A stretch of 64,000 bases of DNA from Fructilactobacillus cliffordii (lineage in GTDB: Bacteria; Bacillota; Bacilli; Lactobacillales; Lactobacillaceae), in contig NZ_CP097117.1 of the NCBI RefSeq assembly GCF_024029355.1, positions 496,001-560,000 on the forward strand. The letters run 5' to 3'. The notes under the pieces are model-generated. The model ran no database searches and had not been told where the DNA came from. It saw only the letters and a program-made list of their open reading frames with translations. Shown here piece after piece: positions 44,057 through 52,715 of the stretch. Every line of letters starts with the position of its first letter. Position 1 is the stretch's first letter. Position numbers and translations under genes: made by a program.

Positions 44057-46603
44057 TTATTGTTGCTTTGGTCGTTCGTTCACAACCGCTAATAACTGGA
44101 GCATCGTGAAGACCAGTGAGTTATTCTTCCGGTACACAAAGTACTTCGATTCCCACTTATCCACGTATTTTTGCTTGTACGAACGCAATCCTTGAAAACT
44201 ATAGAATGCGTCCCCATATTCGTAGATCAGGTGAGCAATCTTTTCGTTAATGAAACTAAAGCGGGAATTTCCCACGTTGGCTAACGGAGCCATCCCTAGA
44301 TTAAACCATTGATAGCCCTCGTCCTTTGAGTATTGGAACAGGTTAATGAAAATCCCGTCCATTACTCCTGATGGTGCGTTTGAACTAGAGCGCATCAAGT
44401 CAATCGAGGTCATCTTATGATCCCCCGTCGGCATGATGTTGGCAAAGGCCACAATTTGTTGGTCTTCATCTCGAAAGACCGCAATCGGCGCCTGGTTCAG
44501 GTAGTACGGATCAAAGAACCCGAGCGAGAAACCCTTTTCTTCGCGACCGTGCAACCACTCGTCAGAAATTTCCTTCAACTCACTCAGCAGTTTATCACTG
44601 AACGGTGGTTGTAGAATCTCAAAGTGGTATCCATCACGTTCAAACTTGTGCATCAGAGCCCGTTCCCCACGGTGCCGTTTTCCGACTAAGGTAAAGTCGT
44701 TCAGATCAACTTGACCTTCTTCACCGGCCTTGATAAAGTCAAAACCTTTATCGTGTAGCATCATCGTCAACGATTCACTGACTTCGTAGAAGACGAGGGT
44801 CAGATCCGCGTTATCAACATCAATCATGAACTGGTCAATTGCTGCCTCTAGTTTCTCCTGATTTCCAAAGGGTTCCCCCATGATAATCAGCTTATTCGCT
44901 TTTTGTTTATACATAAACGCGATTTGATCTTCGCCGTCTTCTGTATAGAAGTACACCTTTTTATCCCGCAGGAAAACCAAGTGACTAACTTCATTACCAC
45001 TGTACTGATTGATCAGCTTTTTAATCCGTTCCCCATCAAACGGTAGATCATACCATGCTAGGTTTGCGTAGGTTAAATAGCGATACAGACCATAGAGAAT
45101 ACAGATGGCAATTACAAACCCAATCAACCCGATCACCCAGGTTTGTTGGGACGGCAAGAGGTAGGCGTTCGTTAACCGTACGTGGCGGTGATTGCCAACC
45201 ACAAAGCCGACTAATACATAAAGTCCAAATGTGGCAATGAATAAGCCGGCGTCAGTAATCAGCGCTCCCCACGAGTAGGTTAGCCGTTTTCGGTAGAGTC
45301 CTTTCCGGGCCAGCCACAGGCAAATAAGGATAAAAATCAGAAAGATGACCAGTGGGAGCGGAAAATCTTCTTTCCACAGAGTATTCGCAATCGCAAAGAC
45401 TAACACAATCACTGTGGGCCAGAATGCTTTTTGCACCCGGGCTCCAACTCCGCGCGCTAGTCCGATTAAAAGGCAACCAACAATCACATTTGATAATTGC
45501 CCCAAGAAGTACAGACTAAAGGGAGCCAGCGAAAAGTACAACGGGTTAACCAGCACCACGTTCGGCACCGTAGCCAACAGAATCATCATGATCCCAGAGA
45601 AATACATAAAACAGGTCACGATAATCTGCGACGACCGTTGCACAATGTTCGCCGGAATATCGTCTAAGAATCGGTTAAACCGCTTCAATAATTCCTGGAC
45701 AAACAACACGACCCCAATTCCAAACGGAATGAAGTAGTAAAAGACCCGGTACAATAGGACCCATACGGTTGCAGTTGTCGGTGAAACTCCCAAAATTGCT
45801 AACCCATTAATCATCGTGATATCAAAGGTCCCCAGTCCCCCGGGCAACATTGAAATCACCCCAATGACGTTCGCCGCAATGAACAACGGAAAGACACTGA
45901 TAAAGTCGATGTGTAGATTCATGAACATCCCAATGATGATGAAGAACAATCCACAACTGCCCCATTCCAAACAGGAACCGATGATTAACTTAATTTCACG
46001 TTTAATCGTCAGATCAGCAAAAAATTTCGAGTTATTGAAGCGGGTAAACAGGAAGATCACCGGGAAGTAAATTCCTCCTCCTAGCAAAAATGGCCAGTAA
46101 CGATGATCCTGATGACCCACGCCAAACCCGTAAATCATCACTAACGACACAATACAATAAGTGGATAATCCAGCTAGTAAGAACAGCGCAATCTTAGAAA
46201 TTGCATAGAGCACCTGTTTCTTAGACGCATTCTTACTGTAAAAACTCGCCCGTAAACTTGCTCCTAAAAAGCCCCCAAAGCCGGCAATGTTGGTAAAACT
46301 ATTGGTAATCCAGCCACTCTTAATGATGTAACCAGGTTTAAACTTTCCTGGCAAGAACTCAACGATTGTAAAATCGTAGGTCAACATCGGCGTGACTGCC
46401 AAAAGACCGAGCACGGTTAAGATTAGCAAATGCATGGGTGACTGAGAAGCCAAACTCGCCCGCATCTGATGTCCGTTAATTTCTTGCAGGATGTTATGTC
46501 CTTCATAGATGACGAAGACTATCATCACTATTAAAAACAGTGCCTTAAGCACGTTTAAATAACGGTTGAACCAATCCGATACTCGTTTAATAAAATTTTT
46601 CAC
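44057..46603 (-). CDS. mprF: Phosphatidylglycerol lysyltransferase/flippase MprF
   Basis: Adds lysine from Lys-tRNA to phosphatidylglycerol and flips the product outward, lowering surface charge and sensitivity to cationic peptides. The 848-residue protein has about 14 N-terminal membrane helices (flippase, GGFLGASLRA and LPGGLGTFD motifs) and a C-terminal DUF2156 GNAT-like synthase domain from about residue 530. The GTG at 46603 has GGAGG six bases upstream. A longer open frame reaching 46813 would overlap rplL and lacks a signal, so it is rejected. Confidence 0.94.
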   Translation of the reverse strand: MKNFIKRVSDWFNRYLNVLKALFLIVMIVFVIYEGHNILQEINGHQMRASLASQSPMHLLILTVLGLLAVTPMLTYDFTIVEFLPGKFKPGYIIKSGWITNSFTNIAGFGGFLGASLRASFYSKNASKKQVLYAISKIALFLLAGLSTYCIVSLVMIYGFGVGHQDHRYWPFLLGGGIYFPVIFLFTRFNNSKFFADLTIKREIKLIIGSCLEWGSCGLFFIIIGMFMNLHIDFISVFPLFIAANVIGVISMLPGGLGTFDITMINGLAILGVSPTTATVWVLLYRVFYYFIPFGIGVVLFVQELLKRFNRFLDDIPANIVQRSSQIIVTCFMYFSGIMMILLATVPNVVLVNPLYFSLAPFSLYFLGQLSNVIVGCLLIGLARGVGARVQKAFWPTVIVLVFAIANTLWKEDFPLPLVIFLIFILICLWLARKGLYRKRLTYSWGALITDAGLFIATFGLYVLVGFVVGNHRHVRLTNAYLLPSQQTWVIGLIGFVIAICILYGLYRYLTYANLAWYDLPFDGERIKKLINQYSGNEVSHLVFLRDKKVYFYTEDGEDQIAFMYKQKANKLIIMGEPFGNQEKLEAAIDQFMIDVDNADLTLVFYEVSESLTMMLHDKGFDFIKAGEEGQVDLNDFTLVGKRHRGERALMHKFERDGYHFEILQPPFSDKLLSELKEISDEWLHGREEKGFSLGFFDPYYLNQAPIAVFRDEDQQIVAFANIMPTGDHKMTSIDLMRSSSNAPSGVMDGIFINLFQYSKDEGYQWFNLGMAPLANVGNSRFSFINEKIAHLIYEYGDAFYSFQGLRSYKQKYVDKWESKYFVYRKNNSLVFTMLQLLAVVNERPKQQ

Positions 46604-46661
46604 AGGTTTCCTCCAAAATTCTGGTCGCCTCGTGGTTTGATCATGTAAAAATCCTTCTAGT

Positions 46662-46692
46662 AAAAAAGGATGTGTGAAAAACACACATCCTT
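46662..46692 (-). terminator. Rho-independent terminator after rplL
   Basis: A perfect stem AAGGATGTGTG/CACACATCCTT with a five-T loop, followed by TTTT on the minus strand, sits between rplL and mprF. Confidence 0.92.
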
Positions 46693-46709
46693 GTTTACGA
46701 AGACTATGA

Positions 46710-47075
46710 CTACTTAAGGGTAACAGTAGCGCCTTGAGCTTCAAGTTTGTCTTTAATATCGTTAGCTTCGTCTTCTGAAAGACCTTCCTTAACGATTGAT
46801 GGAGCGTCATCAACCATTGCCTTAGATTCTTTCAAACCAAGACCAGTGATGTTTTTAATTTCCTTGATAACTTTAATCTTACCAGCACCACCAGAAGTTA
46901 ATTCAACGTCGAACGTTGATTTGGCACCAGCGTCACCACCAGCAGCACCGGCAGCAGCAACTGGAGCAGCAGCTGAAACATCAAATTCTTCTTCGATTGC
47001 TTTTACCAAATCGTTTAAATCAGTAATAGAAGCATCTTTTAATTGTGAAATAATTGCATCTTTATCAAAAGCCAT
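46710..47075 (-). CDS. rplL: 50S ribosomal protein L7/L12
   Basis: Stalk protein recruiting translation factors. The 121-residue protein has an N-terminal dimerisation helix, an Ala-rich hinge ([13 protein letters not shown] near 36-48) and the C-terminal factor-binding domain ([27 protein letters not shown]). It follows rplJ under the control of the L10 leader. Confidence 0.98.
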   Translation of the reverse strand: MAFDKDAIISQLKDASITDLNDLVKAIEEEFDVSAAAPVAAAGAAGGDAGAKSTFDVELTSGGAGKIKVIKEIKNITGLGLKESKAMVDDAPSIVKEGLSEDEANDIKDKLEAQGATVTLK

Positions 47076-47106
47076 TTTTATTCCTCCTCATAGGACAGTA
47101 ATTTTA

Positions 47107-47619
47107 TTATGCGGCGTCATCGTCGTCTGATTTGCTTTCAGCCACAGCCTTTACAGCGTAGGCAACGTTACGGATTGGTGATTGTAACATACTTGCAAGA
47201 GTAGCAAGTAATTCTTCACGGCTCGGTAACGTAGCAAACTCGTTAATCTTATCAAGGGAAGCAACTTCACCTTCGATAATTCCACCCTTAATTTCTAAGG
47301 CGTCGTTATCTTCAGCGAACTTCTTCAAAATTTTAGCGGGAGCAATTGGATCTTCGTGAGAAAAGGCAACCGCACTAGGACCATTGAATACTTCCTTCAG
47401 GTCAGCGTGACCACTTTCGTCAGCAGCCCGTTCCAAAATCTTGTTCTTGATTACCATCAACTTTACACCGTTATCACGTAATTCTTTCCGTAATTCAGTG
47501 TCTTGAGCAACCGTTAACCCACGTGAGTTAACTACGATAGCTGAAACGGCTTCTTTAAAATCATCAGCAACTTCAGTTACCTTCTTTGCTTTTGCATCAA
47601 TAACTTCTTTCTTTGGCAT
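47107..47619 (-). CDS. rplJ: 50S ribosomal protein L10
   Basis: Base of the L7/L12 stalk and feedback regulator of its own operon. The 170-residue protein has the family's [19 protein letters not shown] near 31-49 and the [14 protein letters not shown] region near 91. The C-terminal helix that binds L7/L12 ends in an acidic tail. The leader upstream carries the L10 binding RNA. Confidence 0.97.
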   Translation of the reverse strand: MPKKEVIDAKAKKVTEVADDFKEAVSAIVVNSRGLTVAQDTELRKELRDNGVKLMVIKNKILERAADESGHADLKEVFNGPSAVAFSHEDPIAPAKILKKFAEDNDALEIKGGIIEGEVASLDKINEFATLPSREELLATLASMLQSPIRNVAYAVKAVAESKSDDDDAA

Positions 47620-47651
47620 AATTTCACCTCCCGTTTTAATTTGGGACCTAA

Positions 47652-47764
47652 TAAAAAATCCCTATGCTCGCCAAAACATAAGGAAAAGTCGTTAAACTCC
47701 TCGGCAGGCGGTGATTAAGACCATGAAGGCCACCTGAGTCTTAGGCGATTCATATTCAATTAAC
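47652..47764 (-). ncRNA. Ribosomal protein L10 leader with attenuator
   Basis: On the minus strand, conserved L10-leader blocks (AGACTCAGGTGGCC and TTAATCACCGCCTGCCGAGG) lie upstream of a CCTTATG/CATAGGG stem ending in ATTTTTTATT at 47652-47683, which is a terminator. Excess L10 bound here is expected to promote termination before rplJL. Confidence 0.85.
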
Positions 47765-47823
47765 AATTTATCATATTTATGATTAGTCGTCAATCTGGGA
47801 TTTTTTTCGTTACAGCCGTTCAT

Positions 47824-48516
47824 TTAGAATGATTCAGGAGAAACCTTCACACCTGGACCAAATGTAGATGAAACGGAGATGTTTTGGATGTAAGTTCCCT
47901 TCACTGAAGAAGGACGGTTCTTAACCAAAATATCTTCAACTGTCTTAAAGTTTTCGACTAACTTGTCGGCGTCAAATGATGCCTTACCAATCGCAACGGC
48001 AATGTTTCCGTCCCGGTCAGTCCGGTAGGTAACTTGACCAGCTTTAGCGTCTTTAACGGCCTTTTCAACGTCCATCGTAACCGTTCCCGTCTTAGGGTTA
48101 GGCATTAAGCCCTTTGGTCCTAAGACCCGACCTAAACGACCCACTTGAGCCATCATGTCAGGCGTGGAAATGGCAACGTCAAAGTCTAGCCAACCATCCA
48201 TAATCCGTTGGGCTAAGTCATCTTCACCAACGACGTCAGCACCGGCAGCTTCTGCTTCCTTAGCCTTGTCACCCTTGGCGAACACAACTACCGTTTGATC
48301 TTTACCAGTTCCGTTAGGAAGCACTACGGCACCCCGTAACTGTTGATCAGCTTGTTTCGTGTCAACGTTTAACTTGATAACTGCTTCGATGGAGTCATCA
48401 AAGTTAGCAGTGTCTAATTTTTGCACGAGCTTGACTGCTTCATCGACTGGGTAAGCTTTACTCTTGTCGATTTGTTCAACAGCTGCTCTGTATTTTTTCC
48501 CTCTTGTACGAGCCAT
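47824..48516 (-). CDS. rplA: 50S ribosomal protein L1
   Basis: L1-stalk protein and translational repressor of the L11 operon. The 230-residue protein starts [11 protein letters not shown] after GGAGG; the longer frame to 48534 runs through the RBS. It has the [21 protein letters not shown] signature near 125-145. An L1-operator-like hairpin lies just upstream of its RBS, and another precedes rplK. Confidence 0.98.
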   Translation of the reverse strand: MARTRGKKYRAAVEQIDKSKAYPVDEAVKLVQKLDTANFDDSIEAVIKLNVDTKQADQQLRGAVVLPNGTGKDQTVVVFAKGDKAKEAEAAGADVVGEDDLAQRIMDGWLDFDVAISTPDMMAQVGRLGRVLGPKGLMPNPKTGTVTMDVEKAVKDAKAGQVTYRTDRDGNIAVAIGKASFDADKLVENFKTVEDILVKNRPSSVKGTYIQNISVSSTFGPGVKVSPESF

Positions 48517-48536
48517 GTAATTTCCTCCTTGCAAAT

Positions 48537-48566
48537 GTGGTGATGACGGAAAGAATATCCTCCCAC
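48537..48566 (-). promoter_or_regulatory. L1-binding operator-like RNA hairpin before rplA
   Basis: The transcript folds as GTGG-GA-[GGA...TCC hairpin]-GTCATCA-CCAC. This mimics the L1 site of 23S rRNA helices 76-77, with the conserved GUGGGAG and (U)GA...CCAC sides. It ends about nine bases before the AGGAGG of rplA, suitable for translational repression by L1. Confidence 0.6.
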
Positions 48567-48618
48567 GCTCACACGCCGTCTTTTGACGACGTAGCGACTA
48601 ACAACGTAGTCCTAAAGA

Positions 48619-49044
48619 TTAACCTTCAACGGTGAATCCCATACTGCGTGCAGTACCTTCGATCATACGCATTGCTGCTTCAACGTCAGCAGCGTTTAGA
48701 TCTTGCATTTTGGTTTCGGCAATTTCCTTCACTTGGTCTTTAGTAACACTAGCAACCTTCTTTGTGTTGGGTTCACCAGAACCAGATTCCACACCAGCAG
48801 CTTTCTTTAAGAGCACTGCGGCTGGTGGAGTTTTGGTAACGAATTCAAACGTGTGATCTTCGTATACCGTAATTACAACTGGAATCAACATTCCTGCTTG
48901 ATCAGCAGTCCGAGCGTTGAAATCCTTTGTAAATTCCATGATGTTTACTCCAGCTTGACCCAATGCAGGTCCAACTGGAGGAGCAGGTGTTGCTTTACCC
49001 GCTGCAATTTGTAACTTAACAATATCAGCTACTTTTTTAGCCAC
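48619..49044 (-). CDS. rplK: 50S ribosomal protein L11
   Basis: Part of the GTPase-associated centre. The 141-residue protein starts at a GTG (49044) seven bases after AAGGAGGT. It has the [13 protein letters not shown] motif near 22-34 and a C-terminal RNA-binding domain ([12 protein letters not shown]). First gene of the L11-L1 pair, with its own promoter and an L1-operator-like leader. Confidence 0.97.
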   Translation of the reverse strand: MAKKVADIVKLQIAAGKATPAPPVGPALGQAGVNIMEFTKDFNARTADQAGMLIPVVITVYEDHTFEFVTKTPPAAVLLKKAAGVESGSGEPNTKKVASVTKDQVKEIAETKMQDLNAADVEAAMRMIEGTARSMGFTVEG

Positions 49045-49069
49045 GAGACATACCTCCTTAAGTCCGTGT

Positions 49070-49099
49070 GTGGTCACTGAAGAAAAATTCTTCTCCCAC
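49070..49099 (-). promoter_or_regulatory. L1-binding operator-like RNA hairpin before rplK
   Basis: The RNA folds as GTGG-GA-[GAAGAATTTTTCTTC hairpin]-AGTGA-CCAC, with the same outer stem and asymmetric loop as the element before rplA and the L1 site on 23S rRNA. It lies in the rplK 5' leader between the promoter and the RBS. Confidence 0.65.
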
Positions 49100-49126
49100 G
49101 TTGATTATGCATAAATACACTAGACT

Positions 49127-49155
49127 ATTCTAACACACCGACTAATGATTAACAA
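49127..49155 (-). promoter_or_regulatory. Promoter of rplK-rplA
   Basis: A TTGTTA -35 (49150-49155) and a TAGAAT -10 (49127-49132) on the minus strand have a 17-base spacer, right after the nusG stop. Confidence 0.65.
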
Positions 49156-49160
49156 GCTCA

Positions 49161-49715
49161 TTATTCTAAGGTAATGGGTTTAACCTGATTAAAGTCCAGT
49201 TCGGTAGCAGTTTCGCGTCCAAACATATCAATGTTAACTTTGAGTTTGCCTTTTTCGTTATCAATACTAGTAATCTTGCCAGACAATCCCTTGAAAGCCC
49301 CTTCGACGATGGTCACCGTATCACCAACTTCGCTGTCTAGCGGTTTAACGGGTTCCTTAACCCCGAGGCTCGCCATCACGCGTTCCACCTCTTCTGGTAA
49401 GAGCGGGTTCGGTTTGGATCCCTGACCGTGAGAACCAATAAATCCGGTCACTCCCGGTGTGTTCCGAACCACGTACCAAGCCCGGTCAGTCATGACCATT
49501 TGAACTAATACGTAACCAGGGAAAGTCTTATCCATAACCACTTTTTCCTGCCCGTTTTTAACTTCGTGCGTTTCCATTTCGGGCACCACAACGTCAAAAA
49601 TGTAGTCCTGCATCCCCATGGAATCGCGCCGTGATTCCAGGTTTTCCTTAACTTTGTTTTCGTAACCAGAGTAAGTGTGTAAAACGTACCATTGTTTTTC
49701 TGCTGATTCTACCAT
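49161..49715 (-). CDS. nusG: Transcription termination/antitermination factor NusG
   Basis: RNA polymerase-bound pausing and processivity factor. The 184-residue protein has the NGN domain (WYVLHTYSGYENKVKENLE) and the KOW domain (VTIVEGAFKGLSGKITSID near 126-144). It lies between secE and rplK as in other Firmicutes. No terminator is visible between nusG and rplK. Confidence 0.98.
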   Translation of the reverse strand: MVESAEKQWYVLHTYSGYENKVKENLESRRDSMGMQDYIFDVVVPEMETHEVKNGQEKVVMDKTFPGYVLVQMVMTDRAWYVVRNTPGVTGFIGSHGQGSKPNPLLPEEVERVMASLGVKEPVKPLDSEVGDTVTIVEGAFKGLSGKITSIDNEKGKLKVNIDMFGRETATELDFNQVKPITLE

Positions 49716-49784
49716 CGCAATCTCTCCTCTATTCTAACTTTTTTATCTCTCATCCAATTCCGTACTGCCAGGTGGAGGTAAAAT

Positions 49785-49810
49785 AAAAAAACCTCGCACC
49801 CACGAAGTTT
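49785..49810 (-). terminator. Terminator or attenuator between secE and nusG
   Basis: AACTTCG/CGAGGTT stem with a six-base loop, followed by TTTTTTT on the minus strand. A TAGAAT about ten bases before the nusG RBS may be part of a weak nusG promoter. Confidence 0.75.
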
Positions 49811-49850
49811 TTCAATCTAACTATACCAAAAATACACCAGTAAAACCAGA

Positions 49851-50030
49851 CTAGCCTGCGTTTAATAACAACGCTTCTAGTGCCCAGTCGATTAGACCTA
49901 AGAAAACAGTAAAGAACAGGGTCGTTCCAATTACCGTTGTCGTATCAATCCGGGTTTGTCGAGCATTCGGCCACGTAATCAGTTTGAGTTCACCAACCAC
50001 GCTCTTTAAAAAGTTCCAAAATCGTTTCAT
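49851..50030 (-). CDS. secE: Preprotein translocase subunit SecE
   Basis: The 59-residue single-helix subunit of SecYEG clamps SecY. The amphipathic start (MKRFWNFLKSVVGELKLITWPN) with the conserved TWP turn leads into one membrane helix (about 31-55). The ATG is at 50030. It is found between rpmG and nusG, its universal neighbourhood in Firmicutes. It is easily missed because of its size. Confidence 0.93.
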   Translation of the reverse strand: MKRFWNFLKSVVGELKLITWPNARQTRIDTTTVIGTTLFFTVFLGLIDWALEALLLNAG

Positions 50031-50043
50031 AATACTTCGTCTC

Positions 50044-50190
50044 CTAGCGTGTTACACGATGCAAAGTGCTTTTCCCACAGTGCTTGCAGTATTTATGAAG
50101 GGCTAAGCGGTGGGACTGCTTTGAAACGGAAACATGATAATTCCGTGCACCACACACAGAGCACGCTAACGCCATTTTGGTTTGGACCAT
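50044..50190 (-). CDS. rpmG: 50S ribosomal protein L33
   Basis: The 48-residue zinc-ribbon ribosomal protein retains both cysteine pairs (CSVC near 10-13 and CKHC near 33-36), so it is the C+ zinc-binding form. The ATG at 50190 follows AGGAGG; longer frames upstream are unsupported. It sits 13 bases before secE and 51 after sigH. Confidence 0.93.
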   Translation of the reverse strand: MVQTKMALACSVCGARNYHVSVSKQSHRLALHKYCKHCGKSTLHRVTR

Positions 50191-50241
50191 CAACGACTCC
50201 CTCCTAACATGAATATACTCTAGCATCAAACCAGCCGGGCG

Positions 50242-50823
50242 TCAATCCTGGAACCGACGGTACTTGCGTTTGCACCGCAACAGCGCATTTTGAACCTGTT
50301 GTTCTTCTACGCGCAGAAGCTGAGCAATTTCGGGAATCGTTTGTTGGCGCAACGTCGCTAATAACACCTGCCACTCAAAGCGCGAACAAGCCGCGCCGAC
50401 TGCTTGGAACCGTTCCGTCAGTTCACAACAAAATAATGGGTTGGGGGCAGCGTGATCCTGAATCGTTTCGGCGTAGTACTCCGGACTGGCGCTAAACGAC
50501 GTCTGTAATCGTTCGGGAATTCGTTTTTGCGCGTTCTTTTTGCGCAGTAAATCAAACATGTGATTACGTAAATTGGTCTTATAAAAAGCGCCAAAGGGTA
50601 CCCGTTTCCCCGATTCATAACGATGTAAAGTCTTAATGAAAACCAAGGCGGCCTCCTGACTCCAATCGGTCAATTCCATATCGTTTAAAAAATAGTCCCG
50701 CCACAATTTTAAGTGAACCGGAGCAAACTGGCGAAATAAAGTGACAAACTGGTCCTCATTTTCCTGAGCTGCTTGTATCGTTGCATTATCGAACTTGTAA
50801 ATTAGTTTCGTTACCATTCTCAT
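50242..50823 (-). CDS. sigH: Sigma-70 family factor, SigH/ComX-like
   Basis: The 193-residue alternative sigma factor has a region 2 helix (LTDWSQEAALVFIKTLHRYESGKRVPF near 51-77) and a region 4 helix-turn-helix (QTIPEIAQLLRVEEQQVQNALLRCKRKY near 161-188). Its position between rae1 and rpmG is that of B. subtilis sigH. In lactobacilli the gene at this locus controls the late competence genes, of which comFA and comFC are in this window. The ATG follows AAGGAG. It is separated from rae1 by a terminator. Confidence 0.85.
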   Translation of the reverse strand: MRMVTKLIYKFDNATIQAAQENEDQFVTLFRQFAPVHLKLWRDYFLNDMELTDWSQEAALVFIKTLHRYESGKRVPFGAFYKTNLRNHMFDLLRKKNAQKRIPERLQTSFSASPEYYAETIQDHAAPNPLFCCELTERFQAVGAACSRFEWQVLLATLRQQTIPEIAQLLRVEEQQVQNALLRCKRKYRRFQD

Positions 50824-50849
50824 CGCACTCCTTGTGATTACTTGCTCTT

Positions 50850-50878
50850 AAATTACAGAAGCATGACTAAGCCCACAA
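50850..50878 (-). promoter_or_regulatory. Putative promoter of sigH
   Basis: A TTGTGG -35 (50873-50878) and a TAATTT -10 (50850-50855) on the minus strand have a 17-base spacer, directly downstream of two inverted repeats. Confidence 0.4.
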
Positions 50879-50926
50879 GCGAACGATTGTTCCAAACAAT
50901 GACCATTCGCCTAGCCCAATGGCTAG
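50879..50926. repeat. Two adjacent inverted repeats upstream of sigH
   Basis: GCGAA...TTCGC enclosing ATTGTT/AACAAT (50879-50910) abuts a perfect CTAGCC-CAAT-GGCTAG hairpin (50911-50926). They lie between the rae1 terminator and the predicted sigH promoter. Without a T-tract they are not obvious terminators and may be protein-binding sites. Confidence 0.55.
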
Positions 50927-50954
50927 CAAGTGAAAAGCCACTAACTAATTAATG

Positions 50955-50994
50955 AAAAATAAATCAGGACCAGTGATTTATCACTGATCCTGAT
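50955..50994 (-). terminator. Terminator after rae1, overlapping its 3' end
   Basis: An ATCAGG(A)TCAGTGAT/ATCACTGG(T)CCTGAT stem is followed by TTATTTTTC on the minus strand. The 5' arm includes the last codons of rae1. Confidence 0.8.
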
Positions 50995-51508
50995 TTAAAC
51001 GCTGATATAAATCCCGTAACTTTTGGGCCTCTGTTTCGTTAAAATTAATCCGATTCCCTAACGGGCGCTGGTGGTAGGTCTTGGTAACCTGCTTAATTTC
51101 CACCTTGGCGCGTCTCACCGATAGCAAGAGTTCTGGCGCAGGGATTCGTAACGCTCCAGCACTAAAAATGGTCCACTGTTCAGCGTGGTCACTCGTGGCC
51201 ACTTCAACCTGTGTGAACAGCGACTGCTCCTTCGTGGCTAGGGTCTCAATGTACGAATCAGCCGTTTCGTTCTTACTGGTCCAAACAACATTGATGTTTT
51301 TAACCTGTACGGTGCGGGCGTTACCCGGCACGTACATCGCATCAAAGACCACGATAATCTTTTTGCCACTGTACTTTTGGTATTCTGAAAGGTCCCAAAG
51401 CAATTGATCACGTGCCTCTGGCAGTTGATCCTTTATTTTCAGTTGATTTAAGTGGGGCCAGCTTCCAATCACGTTGTAACCGTCCACAATCAACAGTTCT
51501 TTTTTCAT
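50981..51508 (-). CDS. rae1: Ribosome-associated endonuclease Rae1 (YacP/NYN domain)
   Basis: The 175-residue PIN/NYN-fold protein has acidic catalytic residues in LIVDGYNVIGSWP near 6-18, VVFDAMYVPG near 54 and ATSDHAEQ near 103. B. subtilis Rae1 cuts mRNA in the ribosomal A site. Conserved in the cysS-mrnC-rlmB-rae1-sigH series; it follows rlmB. Confidence 0.93.
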   Translation of the reverse strand: MKKELLIVDGYNVIGSWPHLNQLKIKDQLPEARDQLLWDLSEYQKYSGKKIIVVFDAMYVPGNARTVQVKNINVVWTSKNETADSYIETLATKEQSLFTQVEVATSDHAEQWTIFSAGALRIPAPELLLSVRRAKVEIKQVTKTYHQRPLGNRINFNETEAQKLRDLYQRLNQDQ

Positions 51509-51536
51509 GTTTTCACTTCCTCGCCCAGCATTCCAG

Positions 51537-52298
51537 TTACAGAGGGTGGCGAGAGTTAAAGCCCTGATACATCAAAAGTCCCGCAGCCACTGCCGCGTTC
51601 AGGCTTTGAATGTCACCAATCATCGGGATGGTTAATAATTCATCCATCTTTTGTTTCACCAAGGGCGAAATTCCCTTGCCTTCGCTTCCAATTACGAGGG
51701 TCACAGCCCCCTGGGCATTCCAACGCCGGTAATCAGTTCCCTGCATATCAGTTCCAAAGATCCAAACGTCGCGTTCCTTCAGCTCCCGAATCGTATTAAC
51801 CAAGTTGGTAACTCGTGCGACGGGTACCCGTTCCATGGCACCGGCCGCCGTTTTAGCCACCGTGGCGGTTAAGCCAACCGAGCGGTGTTTGGGGATAATC
51901 ACCCCGTGCACTCCGGCAGCATCCGCCGTCCGCAGGATTGATCCCAGGTTATGCGGATCAGCAACGTTATCTAACATCACAAAGAACGGCGCCTCGCCTC
52001 GTTCCTGAGCGTGAGCAAACAAATCGTCAATGGTGGCGTATTTAAACGGAGCGACCGCTAAAATTACTCCCTGGTGATTCTGTCGGTCAGACATCAGGTC
52101 GAGCTTGGCCTTAGGGACATTGGCAATTACTAAGTGCCGACCCTTAGCTAACTGTAAAATGGCTTGAATCGTCCGATCCTCTTTACTAATTCCGGTTTGT
52201 AAAAATACTTTATTAATTTCCTGGTCGCGGTTGCGTAACGCCGCCACGACCGGATGCCGACCGATAATAAAATCGGTCTCTGTTTGTTTATTTGGCAT
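51537..52298 (-). CDS. rlmB: 23S rRNA (guanosine2251-2'-O)-methyltransferase
   Basis: SPOUT-class TrmH enzyme. The 253-residue protein has a small N-terminal L30e-like substrate domain ([13 protein letters not shown]). The knotted SAM domain carries the motifs [21 protein letters not shown] near 108-128, [10 protein letters not shown] near 201 and [21 protein letters not shown] near 222. It overlaps mrnC by 11 bases. Confidence 0.95.
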   Translation of the reverse strand: MPNKQTETDFIIGRHPVVAALRNRDQEINKVFLQTGISKEDRTIQAILQLAKGRHLVIANVPKAKLDLMSDRQNHQGVILAVAPFKYATIDDLFAHAQERGEAPFFVMLDNVADPHNLGSILRTADAAGVHGVIIPKHRSVGLTATVAKTAAGAMERVPVARVTNLVNTIRELKERDVWIFGTDMQGTDYRRWNAQGAVTLVIGSEGKGISPLVKQKMDELLTIPMIGDIQSLNAAVAAGLLMYQGFNSRHPL

Positions 52299-52713
52299 AC
52301 CGTACCCTTCCTGCTTCTACCTGTTCAATGCACCACTGGGATAACGTTTGGAGCCGTTCAGCTTGCCCACTCAAAGACAAGAAACCAAAGAGGGCTTCAA
52401 AACCGGTGGACACCCGGTACGTAATCACGCTGGTATTTTTGGCATGAGTGTAACTCTTCGCATTGCGACCCCGTTTGTAAAAATACCACTCTTCGTCCGT
52501 GAGCAGGTCGTCTTCTTCCATTAAAGCAATTAAACCGGCCTGCGCCTTAGCGGAAACATACCGGGTCGCTTTGTGTTGCAATTGGTTGGGGCGGGTTAAA
52601 CCTTGGTCAATCAGGTGTCGTCTGATAAAAACTTCATACACGGCGTCGCCCAGGTATGCTAACGCAATCCCGTTTAACTGGCGGAAGGCTAAATTTTGTT
52701 CTGCATCATCCAT
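52288..52713 (-). CDS. mrnC: Mini-ribonuclease III
   Basis: The 141-residue RNase III-like catalytic domain without a dsRNA-binding domain trims 23S rRNA precursors. It has the signature [18 protein letters not shown] near 18-35 and the downstream acidic helix [13 protein letters not shown]. Sits between cysS (two-base gap) and rlmB (overlap). Confidence 0.94.
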   Translation of the reverse strand: MDDAEQNLAFRQLNGIALAYLGDAVYEVFIRRHLIDQGLTRPNQLQHKATRYVSAKAQAGLIALMEEDDLLTDEEWYFYKRGRNAKSYTHAKNTSVITYRVSTGFEALFGFLSLSGQAERLQTLSQWCIEQVEAGRVRYAK

Positions 52714-52715
52714 TC

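Noticed and set aside
46604..46813. N-terminal extension of the mprF frame reaching into rplL
   Set aside because: It overlaps the rplL coding sequence and terminator, has no RBS, and the GTG at 46603 has GGAGG at ideal spacing.
49030..49056. Mini-ORF MSRG overlapping the rplK start
   Set aside because: Its ATG lies one base from the Shine-Dalgarno, too close to initiate; the in-frame GTG of rplK is well placed.
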